Source: Kryptolebias marmoratus
Lineage: Eukaryota; Chordata; Actinopteri; Cyprinodontiformes; Rivulidae
Direction: 5' to 3'
Length of the DNA stretch: 64,000 nucleotides
NCBI RefSeq assembly: GCF_001649575.2
Contig: NC_051438.1
Location: forward strand, 8,116,677 to 8,180,676
The position numbers and the translations under genes are program-made. The number at the start of each line of letters is the position of its first letter. Positions within the stretch are counted from its first letter, which is position 1. Shown here one piece after another: positions 18,695 to 30,293 of the stretch. The notes under the pieces are model-generated. The model was not told the DNA's origin, did not search any database, and saw only the letters and a program-made list of their open reading frames with translations.

Positions 18695-21368
18695 ATGTCA
18701 CAGGCCACCAAACGCAAACATGTTGTTAAGGAAGTCCTCGAAGACTTTGTCACCCCCACAGAAAACCAGCAGATTGTGAAGGTAAACTCTGCGTATTTTC
18801 TGTCATGTAGCTACTGATACAGCATGTTAAAACACACATTCTGGATTTAACTTGCTTTGCAGATCAGTGGTAGCCGTGGGAACAACCTCCATGAAGCCAT
18901 CACGGCTCAGGGTGAGACCTTCCTGGTTAGCATGCCTACCAAGTTCAGGAAGAACATCTGGATCAAAAGAGGTAACTGATGGAGGCGGGGTTTATTTCTC
19001 TGATGATGATGATGATGGTATAATCAGTTCTGGCTTCCCACAGTCCTTACTGGCATCCTCTGATTCTTTAGGCCAGTTGTTCCCAAAGTTGGGGTCAGGA
19101 CCCCTCTATGGGTCATGAAATAACAAGTGAGGGGTCTTAAGATGATTTCTAGAAGTGAAATAAAATTTTAAGACAATGTGTTGTCGCAGCAAGTTTGCTA
19201 TTTGGCTTCTGATCAACATTCAGTGAGAGTTGGGATCACACGTCTCTGCTGTTCAGAGCACGGGCCAGTAATTTTCCTCACTACAGCGTATAAAGTACTT
19301 AGGAAATAAACGTGGTTATAAAGTATTGTAAGATGCCAGGGCGACCTATTTAAAGACGTTAGAAAGTCAAACCTTTCTGCTGTCCGTCCTCAGGTGATTA
19401 TGTAATTGTGGATCCTATTGAAGAAGGCGAGAAGGTGAAAGCAGAGATCAGCTTCATACTCTACAAAGATCACATCCATCTTCTGCAAGAACAGCAGCTT
19501 TGGTAAGTAGGAACACAGATGCACTCAAGTTGGGCAACTGGACAAACATATCCACCATCGACCATGATATCTTTCACCTGCAAAACTGTGCAATTCTGAT
19601 AAAAGCCTGAACCTGCTGTGATGTAGCCTGACTGCGTTCAGCCTGACTCATCTGTTCCCAGCAGCAATGTCTCTAGGTTTCCACCAGGTGGCAGCACGTC
19701 CTGCCGACTTACTGTGGACACAGCTTCATTTTAAAGTATTAAAAAAGTTGGCATTCAGAGAAATATTTGCTCTACAAAAATCACAGCAGTCGCTTTATAT
19801 TTGAATGGCAGCTGCGTAAGTAAAGAACTAAAAGAACAGATCACTCCTGTGTTTCCTAAAATGACCTCTCTAATGGCTCTAAATTTGAAATATGGACTCT
19901 GGTATCATTTTAAGATGAACCACGACATAAATAAAGTGACTTCATCCTGTGGTTTTAATGTGCTTCTGATAGCTTAATTTATACTTGGACATCAAATGTT
20001 TGCTATTTTCTTTTTTAGAGCCAACTTTCTCTGATGCATTAAGGCTAATGAAGCCGCAGCCAGTTCGGATCCCTGACTGGACTGTCTGGTGACGCCTTTC
20101 CTCCGAGGTCCACCTGCTTCACAGTGAAGCGGTGCTGCTCATCAGGAAAACGAGCCGTTTCAGGTTCTAGCTCTAAAGAATGTGTGACGCGTTCTGGCAA
20201 AATGAGTCACAATTAGGGTTTTTTTTTTTTTCATATATATTTTGAGCTATTTTCAAATTCTCCATCTCAAAAGCTTTAATATAATATAAGGTTTGTTAAA
20301 GTTTTGGTGCTTTATCACCTAGCTAGCTCTAAGAGAGTTCTGTTAACAACAGTACTGGTTTGAAAATGTTTTTGTTTTTTTTATTTTATTATTATTGGTC
20401 TGTGATGATGTTATCGGGAATTCGAGTCTCATATTTCTGAAGGGAATTCCCCCCCCCCCCCCAGCTTCATGCTGACGTCACACATTCTTCAGTATTTCCC
20501 AGCACTTCATTAGCTGAAAACTAATGGCGTTGGAATGAAAAAGGCTTACGTCTGAACACGTACTTCAAACTTCAATTTAAAGGTAGATTAGGAAGATTAA
20601 ATGCTACTTTTGCTAATTGGTGTTTTTATGGGCACATTTTTTTTGCAAATCTCACTTTAAAAAAAAACAACAACTATATTTTCAGTTTTCCTGCGCTGTG
20701 TTCATTAGGGCTCATTTTGCCAGAACGGGTCACCTATCCCCGCGCTGCGACAATAAAGTCTTCATGTTCGATGTTAAGAGTGGTAAAGCTGCCTGCAGCT
20801 CCTGACATCAGCCCTGAGCAGCTGGTTGAACACATCTGGTTTCTTTCTTGTCCAAACTTTTACCGTAAGTAACTCTGTGTTTTCAAACTAAAATAGTCCC
20901 AAATCGGTGACTTCGTTTTTCTTTCTGGCAACAAACAGCCCGCTTCCACAGTTGTAAGGAGAGCAGGGACTGCCCGTTGCGCCTCTCCTCAAATATTCCC
21001 TTTTGTCGGTTTTTTGACTGACGATGGCCGATCGAAAAATTGTAGCCTGTCGCCCAACTGTGATACACTCTGAGAATAAGCTTCTTAATCTGTTGTGACT
21101 TTGTTCTCGACTTCCTTCAAGGCCCGAGGGTTTTACAGAGGAGAGGTCACAGGACACGACGAGCAAGAAGCAGGAGAAAGAGGAGAAGTCAGAGGAGAAA
21201 GACAAGGAGCAGGAGGAGGAGGAAGATGGGAGCGACTCTGAAGATGACGACAGTGATCTTTTTGTAAACACCAACCGCTGTAACATCCAGTACAGCGAGA
21301 GCGAAGAGGAGGACAGTGAAGAAGAGGAGGAGGAGGAAGAAGAAGAAAGAACAGAAAATGGCTCTTAG
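18695..21368 (+). CDS. eif1ad: EIF1AD, eIF1A-domain-containing nuclear protein
   Basis: Four coding exons (18695-18781, 18863-18971, 19394-19502, 21122-21368) with consistent phases encode 183 residues (human protein 165). The start [15 protein letters not shown] is nearly invariant in the family. An S1/OB-fold eIF1A-like domain (about 5-102) contains [36 protein letters not shown] and [18 protein letters not shown]. The C-terminal exon is highly acidic and lysine/glutamate-rich with the family motif [12 protein letters not shown], then a long glutamate run and a short RTENGS end. Family members are small nuclear RNA-binding proteins related to translation factor eIF1A; the cellular role is less settled. 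It is tandem with ctsf and separated from it by about 2 kb. Confidence 0.95.
19503..21121 (+). other. eif1ad intron 3
   Basis: Contains a T-rich run near 20220, a 13-base C homopolymer at about 20449-20462 next to GAATTCCC, and T/A-rich tracts near 20640. No additional exon, RNA gene or recognisable transposon was found. Confidence 0.55.
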
Positions 21369-22189
21369 CTGCAATAAGAGAGGAAGGACAATCAGGACTG
21401 AAACGCTGCTGTCATCACTGACTGAACCCATGATTCTTTCACATATTGGTCTGTGTGCAGCAGCTCCCCCTGCTGGTCACTGTGAGAGTCTGTTGGAGGC
21501 TTTAAATGACTGCACTCCTTCAATCGATCTACAGTTTATACTGGAAACGACCTGAGAGTCTAAATGAAGCTGAGTAATGAACATTTCTGTTGCCTTCCAG
21601 GTTCTCCTCAGCTCATGCTGTTTATGTTGCAGCCAAACAGTCATTTAAAACAGTTTTTACAGTCATTAGCAGTGAAATACATCCAGGGCATGCAGAATAT
21701 CTGAAGGCTCATGTCAAAACCATTCATCCTCTTCGTTGGAACAAAACTAATCTGTCTGAAACTCCTGAGCATGGCTTCACTTTAGGAACTGTTTTAGTTA
21801 AAAAACGTGGCTGTCGGACAACCGGATCTTCAGGGTTAGCCGAGGGGTGAGAGGCTGAGTCTTAGCGAACACATGGAATGTGTCAGTCAGCTAACAGGAT
21901 GCGTTTACGTGACAGAGCTCCACACCTGAGTCGAGTTTAAATCACCTCGTCTTTGGAAGCTGCCGCGACCTCGCTGACTTCGCTGCAGGTTTGGGCTTCT
22001 GTGATCGTTAAAGTTCAGTGAATATATTCCTTCCTATCCTGAAAACCAGTGCTTTTATATTGTGATCATGCCTTTCAAGTGGAGGATTCAACACTTTTAT
22101 TACCACCCCTCTGCTGAAACGAAGGCGGTGTTTGTGTCACCCCCCGACACAGACTGTTAGTCAACCCTGTTAGCAAAATATTTCATGAA

Positions 22190-22410
22190 TCCGTGGACAG
22201 ATTTAAACGAACCTTTCAGGAAGTAATCACTGAATGTACATCCACAACTGATTAACTTTTGAAGTCGATCAAGTTCAACATGGCTGCCTTAGCAAACACA
22301 AAAATGGTTGTAGTTCAGTCATTTTTACAGAGACTGAGCTCAGATTGGAAGTGGTAGTAGCTGAGAGTCATCCTTAACCCAAACTCCAAGCGCTAGCGGA
22401 TTATAATATT
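22190..22410. repeat. ATGGCCGCCA-core family, second copy
   Basis: Shares 'actgattaacttttgaag', 'aacatggctgcc', 'ttttacagagactgagct' and 'gtagctgagagtcat' with the copies at 140-330 and 61440-61680. It lies downstream of eif1ad, possibly inside its 3' untranslated region. Confidence 0.6.
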
Positions 22411-22455
22411 CTTTTCCATCTTTAATTTCAGTCATTTTTCCTCAGTAAAGAATTT

Positions 22456-22641
22456 AATAAATGACGTAAAGACGGATAGCTTTTCCTTTCATCATAGTGC
22501 CACAAACCTTAGCTGACGTTGTTCCTCTGTGATGCAGAACATTCCAGATGCCGGTGGAGCCAATTTAATAAGAACCATGTTTCCCCACCGGGAGAACCGT
22601 GCCGAACGGCAGGGGTTCAGAAAGCAAAGGGACTGAATAAA
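22456..22641 (+). terminator. Candidate eif1ad polyadenylation signals
   Basis: AATAAA occurs at 22456-22461 and 22636-22641, about 1.1 and 1.3 kb after the stop codon. Part of the intervening 3' region (22190-22410) is a repeat copy. Which site is used cannot be told from sequence. Confidence 0.4.
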
Positions 22642-22895
22642 CTAAACCCTCATTTTACCAAAAAGGCATGACTTCCTCCTTTAATAAATCAAACGGAGTA
22701 TGATGATGATGATGATAAAAGCTGTTCGTTCACAGAAATGTTAAATGTCTCCAAAACCAGAAATGTGTAACTAAATATCTGGTCAAGAGTATGACCGCAT
22801 CAAGTTCTGGTCTTTTTTTGTTTTTTCTTTCGTTGATAATAAAAGTTGACTGAAAACAAAGCTGCATTAGTTCTTGTGCTGCCGTGTGACAAGGA

Positions 22896-23583
22896 TTCAA
22901 ACAAATGGGCGTTCCTGTCAGTCCAAAGAACAGTTTGGCCTTTAAAATATGTTGAACAGCGACTGTGTTAAAGTTTCTTGAGTTATGAAACAAAGTTCTA
23001 AGGAATTGTGCCTTTTCTGAGATGCCGTCTTTGTTCTCTTGTGCTGAATCATAAGTCCTCCTTTGTTGGTTTTTCCATCTTTCACGAACTCCACCTTTAA
23101 CCTAAAGGAGTGAAGTTTAGCAGCTGTGACCGTTTTCTGTTGCCACGGCCGTTCTCAGCTCCCTGTTTATTAAAATGAACAATAAGTTAAATAGACTTTT
23201 ACTTTGTTGCGGGGAAAAAAGCTGACTTAGAGCAAAACAACCCAACGGGTTTATCATCTTTCTCTGACTTACATGGAAGGAAATCATCAGATCTTGACAG
23301 TAATGCTTACAAGCAGCTTTCATTTTGCACTCAACGGGAACTCTTCCAGTTCCATTTCTTCAAAACTGGCTCAGCAACACAAACCCTTCCTACAGAATTT
23401 GGCACAGTTACTCTGATCGTTTACCGTTGCAGAGATAGAGGAATTTTATTACCACTGAAAGGGGAAACATTACCTACAGTTGTGTCAGTTTACGTCCACT
23501 CATCACGAGCGTGGACGTCATATTAATTTCAGGCTTTAAATGATGGCTTGAACTGCAGTTTTTCAAACAAATGGGCGTTCCTG
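22896..23583 (+). repeat. Exact 22-bp direct repeat, 666 bp apart
   Basis: The same 22 bases, starting 'ttcaaacaaatgggcg' and ending 'ttcctg', occur at 22896-22917 and 23562-23583. Flanks differ on both sides, so this is not simply two copies of a longer repeat. No terminal structure links the two. Confidence 0.6.
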
Positions 23584-23865
23584 AGTTTAAATTGACCGAG
23601 GATTACCTGTGATCCACACTGGCTCTAAAATAGGCCTTAGCCTAAATCTTTTAAGGATCTCTAATGTCTAGTTTGACATGACCTAATAAACTTGGCTTTA
23701 GCGATCCTGATTGACTGCAGCTGGTAGTTTTGCTTGGTCGGCATGAACAGGATTTTTGACACCACTTGTTGGATCAACCAGTTCTAATCTGTCACCTTTC
23801 GATGAAGGGAATTTGATCCGGACGTTTCAGAGCCGGGAACCACTAGGACGCAGTGCTGAGGAATG

Positions 23866-24985
23866 TGTTGCTACTCATCTGTGTCAACCAAACACTCCCC
23901 CGGGAGCTCCACACCTAATGGCCTAAAGCAGGGGTGTCAAACACAGGGCCAATCTCGATCAATATTTATTGAAAAAAAAAACATAAATCAACCCTGGGTT
24001 TAGATGTAATATGTCAAATCATTCCTATAGAAATATCAGATACCTTTCCCCAGTTACATATTATATAACATTTAGTACTACACATTTAAAATGAATTTTT
24101 CAACATTAAAACAGCCAAAAATACATAGACAAATCTCCAAACATGCAGCTACTAACATTTAACTTTGAAACAAGAAGAAAATAGAGAAAAAGACAAACAT
24201 TAAAGCAGACTCGCTGTTATGCTGCTGCACGTTAACCCAAGTCAGAAATCTAATATCCTTTATCAACAAGAGTTTGATCGGTCCCATCTGATGTTTCCAC
24301 GTCAAAATCAAAGATTACTGAGAAATTAAAACTCAGTTTTCTCGGCTTCAAAGGAACAAGAAGACTTCACTAAACGGGCTCAGTTTTTTAAGCAAAATGA
24401 GAAGCGATAGAGACTCGATCTGTCACAAACTGAAAGGCCAGATCTGATCAAATTCAAACTTTATCTTGAGGAAGGCAGAGAAAATGTTACCAAGGGCCGG
24501 ATCTGGCCCGCGGGCCTTGAGTTTTACACGTGGCCTAGAGGCATTAATCAAAAACAAGCGTGGTTATTTTTACATCCACGAGTTTTCTACACTGATGTCA
24601 TTGTTAAGTATCACTCCACCCATCCCTCAGGAAACACAAAGTAAACAGGTTAAGCAGGACCTGGGAAGGAACAACTTATTCGAGTTGTTTATGTGTCAAG
24701 AAATCCCAGATTCTCGTGTTGTCACACCTGTGGCAGCAAAGCAACGTGGCTGATGGAAAACTCCCAAGCAAGAATCGGGCTGCATTAGTAACCGGACGTT
24801 CAGAAACAAGCCAGGAACCGAAACCTGCTGGAACACCAGGGTCCGCCTGTCCACAGTGAAGCAAGTTTCACAAAACCGTGGAGTGGGAAGGTGCGGACCA
24901 AGAAGGAAGTCCCTGCCCCAAAGCAACACCTTCAAGCTGGACTAAAATTTGCAGCTGCCCGCATGAACAAACTTTAGATTACTGC
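23866..24985 (+). mobile_element. Tc1-like element fragment, 5' half, interrupted by a hAT insertion
   Basis: After removing 23929-24540, this stretch is collinear with 31950-32335 over about 380 bp. It extends further right to a coding-like part whose end ('atttgcagctgccc-catg') matches the reverse strand of 33015-33055. That sequence is the Tc1 transposase region before the second catalytic Asp. Stops and frameshifts are present, so it is a pseudogene fragment. Confidence 0.7.
23929..24532. mobile_element. Non-autonomous hAT-type element inserted in the Tc1 fragment
   Basis: It starts CAGGGGTGTCAAAC and ends so that its reverse strand begins CACGTGTAAAACTCAAGG. Flanks are GCCTAAAG (23921-23928) and GCCTAGAG (24533-24540), an 8-base duplication with one change. 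The related Tc1 copy at about 32002-32009 has a single GCCTGGAG at the same place. The family is the same as 29035-29572 but in opposite orientation. No transposase is encoded. Confidence 0.88.
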
Positions 24986-25031
24986 AACAGTTTTTTCACA
25001 TAAAAAAAAAGTTTAGGGCAGCTGAGTTGTT

Positions 25032-25850
25032 TTAAAGGGGATCTGTTCTGCTTCCTTGAACAAGTCAGGGTCGGTCTTTGGGCTGTAAAAAACATCTTCA
25101 TTACATTTAAAACACAAAATCATCCTCAGATGTTGAGATTTCACCTGATCAGTTCTGCCTGTTTTCAGCTCATTTACGAATAAGCGGTTTTATTATGCAA
25201 ATAAGCTGCTTAAGCTGCGTCAAGACACTTTCTGAACCCGAAAAGTTTCCTGACGGCCGCCTGGTAAATGTCAGTTTAATCTTTTTCCAACTTTTCTTCT
25301 CTTTTATTAACATAGTTCTAATGTTATTTTAGACAAACCTGCTGTGACTTTAACAGAGACGTGTTTCTGGGACAGCTGAGCTGTTCAAACTACAACTTTC
25401 TTTGGCGATATCGTGGGGACATTGTCGTCAAAAATAAAATGAAGCCACGCAGCTCTGTTCTCCGTCACTGGGAGAACATGGACTCATGTTCTATACTGCA
25501 GCCGACAACACAACATTTTCCTTTTCTAATAGACGTTATTCAGCGGTAAAACAAGAAGAACAAACAAGATGGTCTTTCTGTAATGAAGTGGGAGGAGCTC
25601 CACTTGGGTTGCTAGGTGAGGATCTGGGCTTGGCTTGGGGTTGCTAGGTAACGGGGATTGTGATGCAACAATTCTGAGGTTTTTGAAACAGGTTGTTTTG
25701 CAGAAACCAGAGAACATTTCCTTATTTCCAAAAAACAGCTAGGTGGGGTTTTGTTTTTTTGTGCTTGGACTGTTTCTAGAAGCAGTAGATCCCCAAATGG
25801 AAGAACAAAAACATGCAAAAAGTGAATTTTGCATAATAGGTCCCCTTTAA
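25032..25850. mobile_element. TTAAAGGGGA-ended inverted-repeat MITE
   Basis: The left end TTAAAGGGGATCTGTTCTGC pairs with the reverse strand of the right end, TTAAAGGGGACCTATTATGC. I recognise this terminus as common in fish genomes, but its superfamily is uncertain. The interior (about 0.8 kb) has no intact gene and includes 'gggttgctaggt' twice at 25607-25650. Confidence 0.75.
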
Positions 25851-27222
25851 TCAAACTAGTATGCCTTGAATAACTGAATATCACCCACCTCTTTTGCCAA
25901 AGTTTTAAACAACGATCCTACTCGATCTGTTTGTGCTCAGAATATATGTTGATGATGACTTTCAGTTACTACCACACTAAAGCTAGGTTTATACTTGACG
26001 CGTTGAACCTTGCACGTGACCCGCCCCTGCGTTCTGGCAACACTATACAGCTAACTATCCTTGCAATGTCATGTATGTAGTCAACGCTTAATTTGAAGCC
26101 AACTGAATGCTTTCAGTTTAAACATCCTCTCTGTATCACAGCCAGAAACACAACAGTGCTTCCTCCTGAGTATGTGCGGTACTGACTTCACACAGCCATT
26201 TTTGCTGTGTGATGCGAACCGTTTGTCCTCTTTTTTTTTTAATACCGCATTCCCCATGGTTATGTAGAGTAATACCTCCTGTCTTTTCAGATAAGACTGC
26301 ACCAACGTCTAGTCTAAACACCTACAGGTGCTCAGGTTTGCGCGCCGTCAGCGGAGTCCTGCGTGACACTCTTAACGCGACTATAACGAGGCCTTAAGGT
26401 AGTAGCCGTTAAAATCAATTAGCCGTCTTGACTCAAGTTAAATCAGTTGCAGTTGTACATCTAAATATTTTCTGAGAGTCTCATTAAAATCTATCTTCTG
26501 GTTCATGAGATATTTCGCGAACAGACACACACATATTAGTCTACATGACCTTACACCTTTCATGACTTCCAGTCCTAAAAAAAAAAAATTAAAGAACTCA
26601 AGTGTAAATAGAGACTGAACTGTCACTCACAAAGTTGAAACATTTTATTAATAAATATAAAAATTAATTAATAAAAAACTACAATAGTTGTAGCATCATG
26701 ACAACCCAAACAGCAGCAATAAATAATACACATAATACACTACTTTTTCTAATTTATAACTACCTGTCATAACAAAGCAAAAAAAAACAAAAATAAAAAA
26801 TGCACAGTGAAGCCCAAACCCCACGTGAGTAACTTTTAGAACTCATAAAATAATCAAAAACAAAAGACATTTATATTATATCATCAATGACTGACTGTTG
26901 CTTTGAATAGTGAATCCTAAAGGCTTGACATTTTTCTTTTTTTTTTGACATTTTTCACCTTTTACAAGGTACTTTTATTTATATCAGACTCCGAATACTT
27001 CTTCTACCACTCTGTAATCCTTCACAAATTTGGTTTGTAGCTTTTTTATGCGTTTGTTGTGATGATACTTACAATTTGTTCATATTGTTTAACGTTAAAG
27101 TGTAAGTTAGGAACACAGAGGTGAGTCTAAGCTCCAACTGATGCAGCTTCGCCTTCGAGCTCAAATTCTGCCCTACAATTGCCTTCACAGTTCCCTTTTA
27201 GGAGGTTTGCTCAGTTTTCCCA
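25851..27222. other. Intergenic/3' untranslated region before the b3gnt2-like gene
   Basis: AT-rich sequence with a repeat tail (about 26400-26560, 'ggttcatgagatat' type). Minus-strand AATAAA signals for the b3gnt2-like gene lie at 26974-26979 and 26644-26649 (TTTATT on the plus strand), giving a 3' untranslated region of about 0.25-0.6 kb. No other gene was recognised in 25.85-27.2 kb. Confidence 0.55.
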
Positions 27223-28584
27223 CTACCCCTTTAGCGGCATGTCCTGACATTGTTCCTGTGTCTTTTTCAGGTTGGCCCACAGCCTGACTATCTGCTCCGG
27301 GCTTCGTTTGTGGACCAACAGGATGGTGTGGTATGAGCATGGCTCGCCCTCCTCCTTTTCAGATCTGTCAAATGTGAGGAAGGCAGGGTGGTGGAGGGGG
27401 TGGGCATTGAGCAGAACCATGCACATTCCTACGTAGACGTCATCGATGGGGAACAGGTGAACTGTTTTTGATATGCTGAATAAGCGTCTTGCCAACTTGC
27501 CAGAGTAGACCACCCCTCCCCCGCCTGCATACACAGGATAGACCCCCTTGTAGAAGCTTGGTGGGATAAAGTACTTGGACCTTTTGTTTCGGTTAGGTTG
27601 GGCAGCCATAATGACGTCGCCCATCATGAAATCTTCCATGGCGTTGTTGGCTTGTGGCTTATTTAACTGATGGTGGAGGTAGGTGATCAGCTTTGGGGTG
27701 TTGACAAAGACGTCGTCGTCTCCCTTCAAGATGAAGTGAGTTTGACCGCAGTGGCGGGAGAACCAGCTCCAGAAGAGCACGTCCTTCAAAGTGAGGTTGA
27801 AAAATGTGTCCTTAAAGTTCCACTGCAGAATGTCTCCATAACGCTGATTCTCCATCCTCAAGACATCAGATATTTCCACGCCCAGATCTGCTGAGCTTTC
27901 TTTGCCAAGCAAGAACACCCTTCGGACGTACCCTCCAACTAGTTCTTTGTCGCTGTTGTTGATTTTCTGTCCCTGCACCCATCCCGTCCGGCCCCAAGTC
28001 TCTCGAATGGCTTTTCGGTTCTTATAGTTCAGTTCCGTTGACTTGATGGCCAAGAGAATCAGAGGGGGCTTCGTCTCCTGCTTCGCCTGAGTTCCACATA
28101 CTCCACGTGGTTGGGTGAGAATAGGGTAGTCCCTCTTTTGCATGTTGGTGATAAAGTCTTGTATCTCTACTGGTAGCGTTTCCAAGTTGCTCTTCACTGT
28201 TTCCTTGCTCATAATGTTAGCGAAGGTTTGCTTCAGCAAGGAATCATTAAAGTTGTGTCTTTCTGATACCTTAACAGCTTTGTTGGGGTGTAGGATGTGG
28301 TTAAAATGGTGGTCGACGGATCTCTGGAGCTTGTTCCAAAGGGCATCATGATGCAGATCTTGTTCCCAGAAGGTTTTAGGGACAGGAGCAACGCTGTCAT
28401 TCCCCGAAGAGCCTGGGGCCACAAAAAAGGAACCTATGCTTGGCTTAGTGAAGGTTTGTGTGTTCATGGAAGTTATGCTTATAGCTACCAGGACAGCGAG
28501 GCAGGTGTACATAAAGACCAGGCAGCAGCATGGCATACACAAGCAGATCAGCACGTTACGCCAGCGACACCAGCACCGCGCCAT
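27223..28584 (-). CDS. B3GNT2-like beta-1,3-N-acetylglucosaminyltransferase (GT31)
   Basis: An intact 453-residue single-exon frame for a Golgi type II membrane enzyme predicted to add GlcNAc beta-1,3 to galactose (poly-N-acetyllactosamine extension). Visible parts: a short basic cytoplasmic end, signal anchor at about 11-36, a stem to about 170, then the GT31 domain. The domain contains RKAIRETWG (190-198), the metal-binding DDD in KGDDDVFVN (289-291), YAGGGG (352-357) and DDVYVGMC (381-388). Possible N-glycosylation sites are N62, N113, N209 and N263. Similarity is closest to B3GNT2 (WNFKDTFFNLTLKDVLF, FPIDDVYVG), but the exact paralogue is uncertain, so no symbol is given. A splice acceptor (TTTACAG) ends 4 bases before the ATG, so a 5' untranslated exon lies upstream. 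Confidence 0.92.
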   Translation of the reverse strand: MARCWCRWRNVLICLCMPCCCLVFMYTCLAVLVAISITSMNTQTFTKPSIGSFFVAPGSSGNDSVAPVPKTFWEQDLHHDALWNKLQRSVDHHFNHILHPNKAVKVSERHNFNDSLLKQTFANIMSKETVKSNLETLPVEIQDFITNMQKRDYPILTQPRGVCGTQAKQETKPPLILLAIKSTELNYKNRKAIRETWGRTGWVQGQKINNSDKELVGGYVRRVFLLGKESSADLGVEISDVLRMENQRYGDILQWNFKDTFFNLTLKDVLFWSWFSRHCGQTHFILKGDDDVFVNTPKLITYLHHQLNKPQANNAMEDFMMGDVIMAAQPNRNKRSKYFIPPSFYKGVYPVYAGGGGVVYSGKLARRLFSISKTVHLFPIDDVYVGMCMVLLNAHPLHHPAFLTFDRSEKEEGEPCSYHTILLVHKRSPEQIVRLWANLKKTQEQCQDMPLKG

Positions 28585-29034
28585 TCAGCTGTAAATGCAA
28601 AAACAGTGTGTCAGTTTGGATAAGTGCAGCAAAACCAATAGAAAGTCTGAAGATGCTTTTATTATTTTTCACATTGTGTTGGATTTGAGAAGCATTATAA
28701 AACTGAGTTAGTTTACTTAAACATCTGTCTAAATGTCACCACAACACCAAAACAAAATGTGTTTCCAAAGTGGTTTGCTAATTTATTATTTTAAAAAAGT
28801 ATCAAATACTGTAAAATCCAGAGTGTATCTAATCGTTTCTTTTTTTTTTCTGATCAAAGTGTTTTTTTTACTTTTTAATTGTTTTTCTTCCATATACAAA
28901 CTGATTGATTGATTGATTGATTTAAATCTACTAGTAAACATGGTGGGGGAAGTATCATCAAAGAAAACTAATAGGGCCAAAACTGAGGATAAATTCAGAA
29001 AAGTACAGAGCATAAAGTATTTTATGGTCTAAGG

Positions 29035-29572
29035 CACACGTGTCAAACTCAAGGCCCACGGGCCAGATCCGGCCCTCTGTAACATTTCATCCGGCCCTCA
29101 AGATAACGTTTAGATTTCATCCGGTCCGGCCCTCTAGTCTGGGACAGATCAAGTCTCTGATTCTTATTTTGCTTAAAAAAACTGAGTTTACTCTTGACAG
29201 TGACTTAGAAGCCAACAATATATAGTTTTAATTTCTGTATGATCAGGTTTTTGTTGATGGCTTTTTTTAAAGTTTTAATGTTAAAAAAATTTATTTAAAA
29301 GCTGAGTGAGGCATAAAAAATGAATGCTAATGACGTGCTTTTTAAAGTTTGATCTATTTGTCTGTGTTCATTAAAGTTTGTTTGCACTAAATTCTGTATA
29401 ATCTGTAACTGGGAGAAGGTAATTGATATTTCTATATGAATGATTTGACGTAATACATCTAAAAGCAAGGTTAATTTAAGTAATTCTTAATAAATAATGA
29501 TTGTGATTGGCCCTTGGCTAGGAACTAATATTTAATTTTGGCCCCCTTGTGTCACTGGGTTTGACACCCCAG
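29035..29572. mobile_element. hAT-type non-autonomous element with perfect 8-bp target duplication
   Basis: The left end reads CACACGTGTCAAACTCAAGG. The reverse strand of the right end reads CTGGGGTGTCAAACCC. Identical GTCTAAGG flanks lie at 29027-29034 and 29573-29580. It is the same family as 23929-24532, inverted. It sits in the predicted first intron of the b3gnt2-like gene and encodes no protein. Confidence 0.9.
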
Positions 29573-30055
29573 GTCTAAGGGATCAGATTTTGTTTTGTTT
29601 TTTTCAGCGAAACAGCCACTAATAAATGAACATTAGGTGTTAGCTTCATTTTAAAATAGAAGCTCTTCAGACTGATTTTATGATAAAAGCAGTAGGCATG
29701 CTGTATACCCGTTTCAGGCCTAGAGGTCAAGCAGCCAATGACTGAATAAAGCCTTTTTGCTTTTGTTTATAACTATTTATTACTCATATACATTAAATCT
29801 ACTCAAAAACAGACTTAAAACATTTGAGTCAGTATTGTATGTGACAGACAACAGCAGGAAAAGCAGATGGCTCCAAACCGTTTTAGACCCTCACAGATTT
29901 ATACAAATTAAAATCTTATCATTTCCCTGATAGATGTAGTTCCTTTCAAAGTTAGCCTAATATTTCAGTTAACTTACGTCTAGCTTTTTTGAACAGAAAA
30001 AAGCACCTGTGCCCTCATTGAGGGAAAATGCTGTTTGACACAAGGGTGTGGTGCA

Positions 30056-30293
30056 GTTGTGTCTAATCCTGGTCCTTGAGGGTCACCAACTTGCATTTTT
30101 TAGATGTTTCTCCACTTCAATAGAATGAATTGCCCATTTTTAGTGAACGAGTCGTTAACAGGTTTCTGCAGAACCTGATAAAATGCTAAGGAGATAATTC
30201 AACCACTGAATCAGGCAGGTTTTAGGAGGGAAACAACTAAAATATGCAGGATAGCTGCCCTCAAGGACCAGGACTGGACACTTCTGGTTTAGA
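30056..30293. mobile_element. hAT-type palindromic MITE, diverged copy
   Basis: Begins 'gtctaatcctggtccttgag' and ends with the inverted counterpart 'ctcaaggaccaggactgga'. It matches the palindromic family at 15180-15391 and 58049-58251. It is older and no clear target duplication was seen. Confidence 0.75.

Noticed and set aside
21189..21431. Minus-strand frame rich in Leu/Phe, membrane-protein-like
   Set aside because: It is the antisense of the glutamate-rich eif1ad tail, where GAG/GAA codons read as Leu/Phe/Ser.
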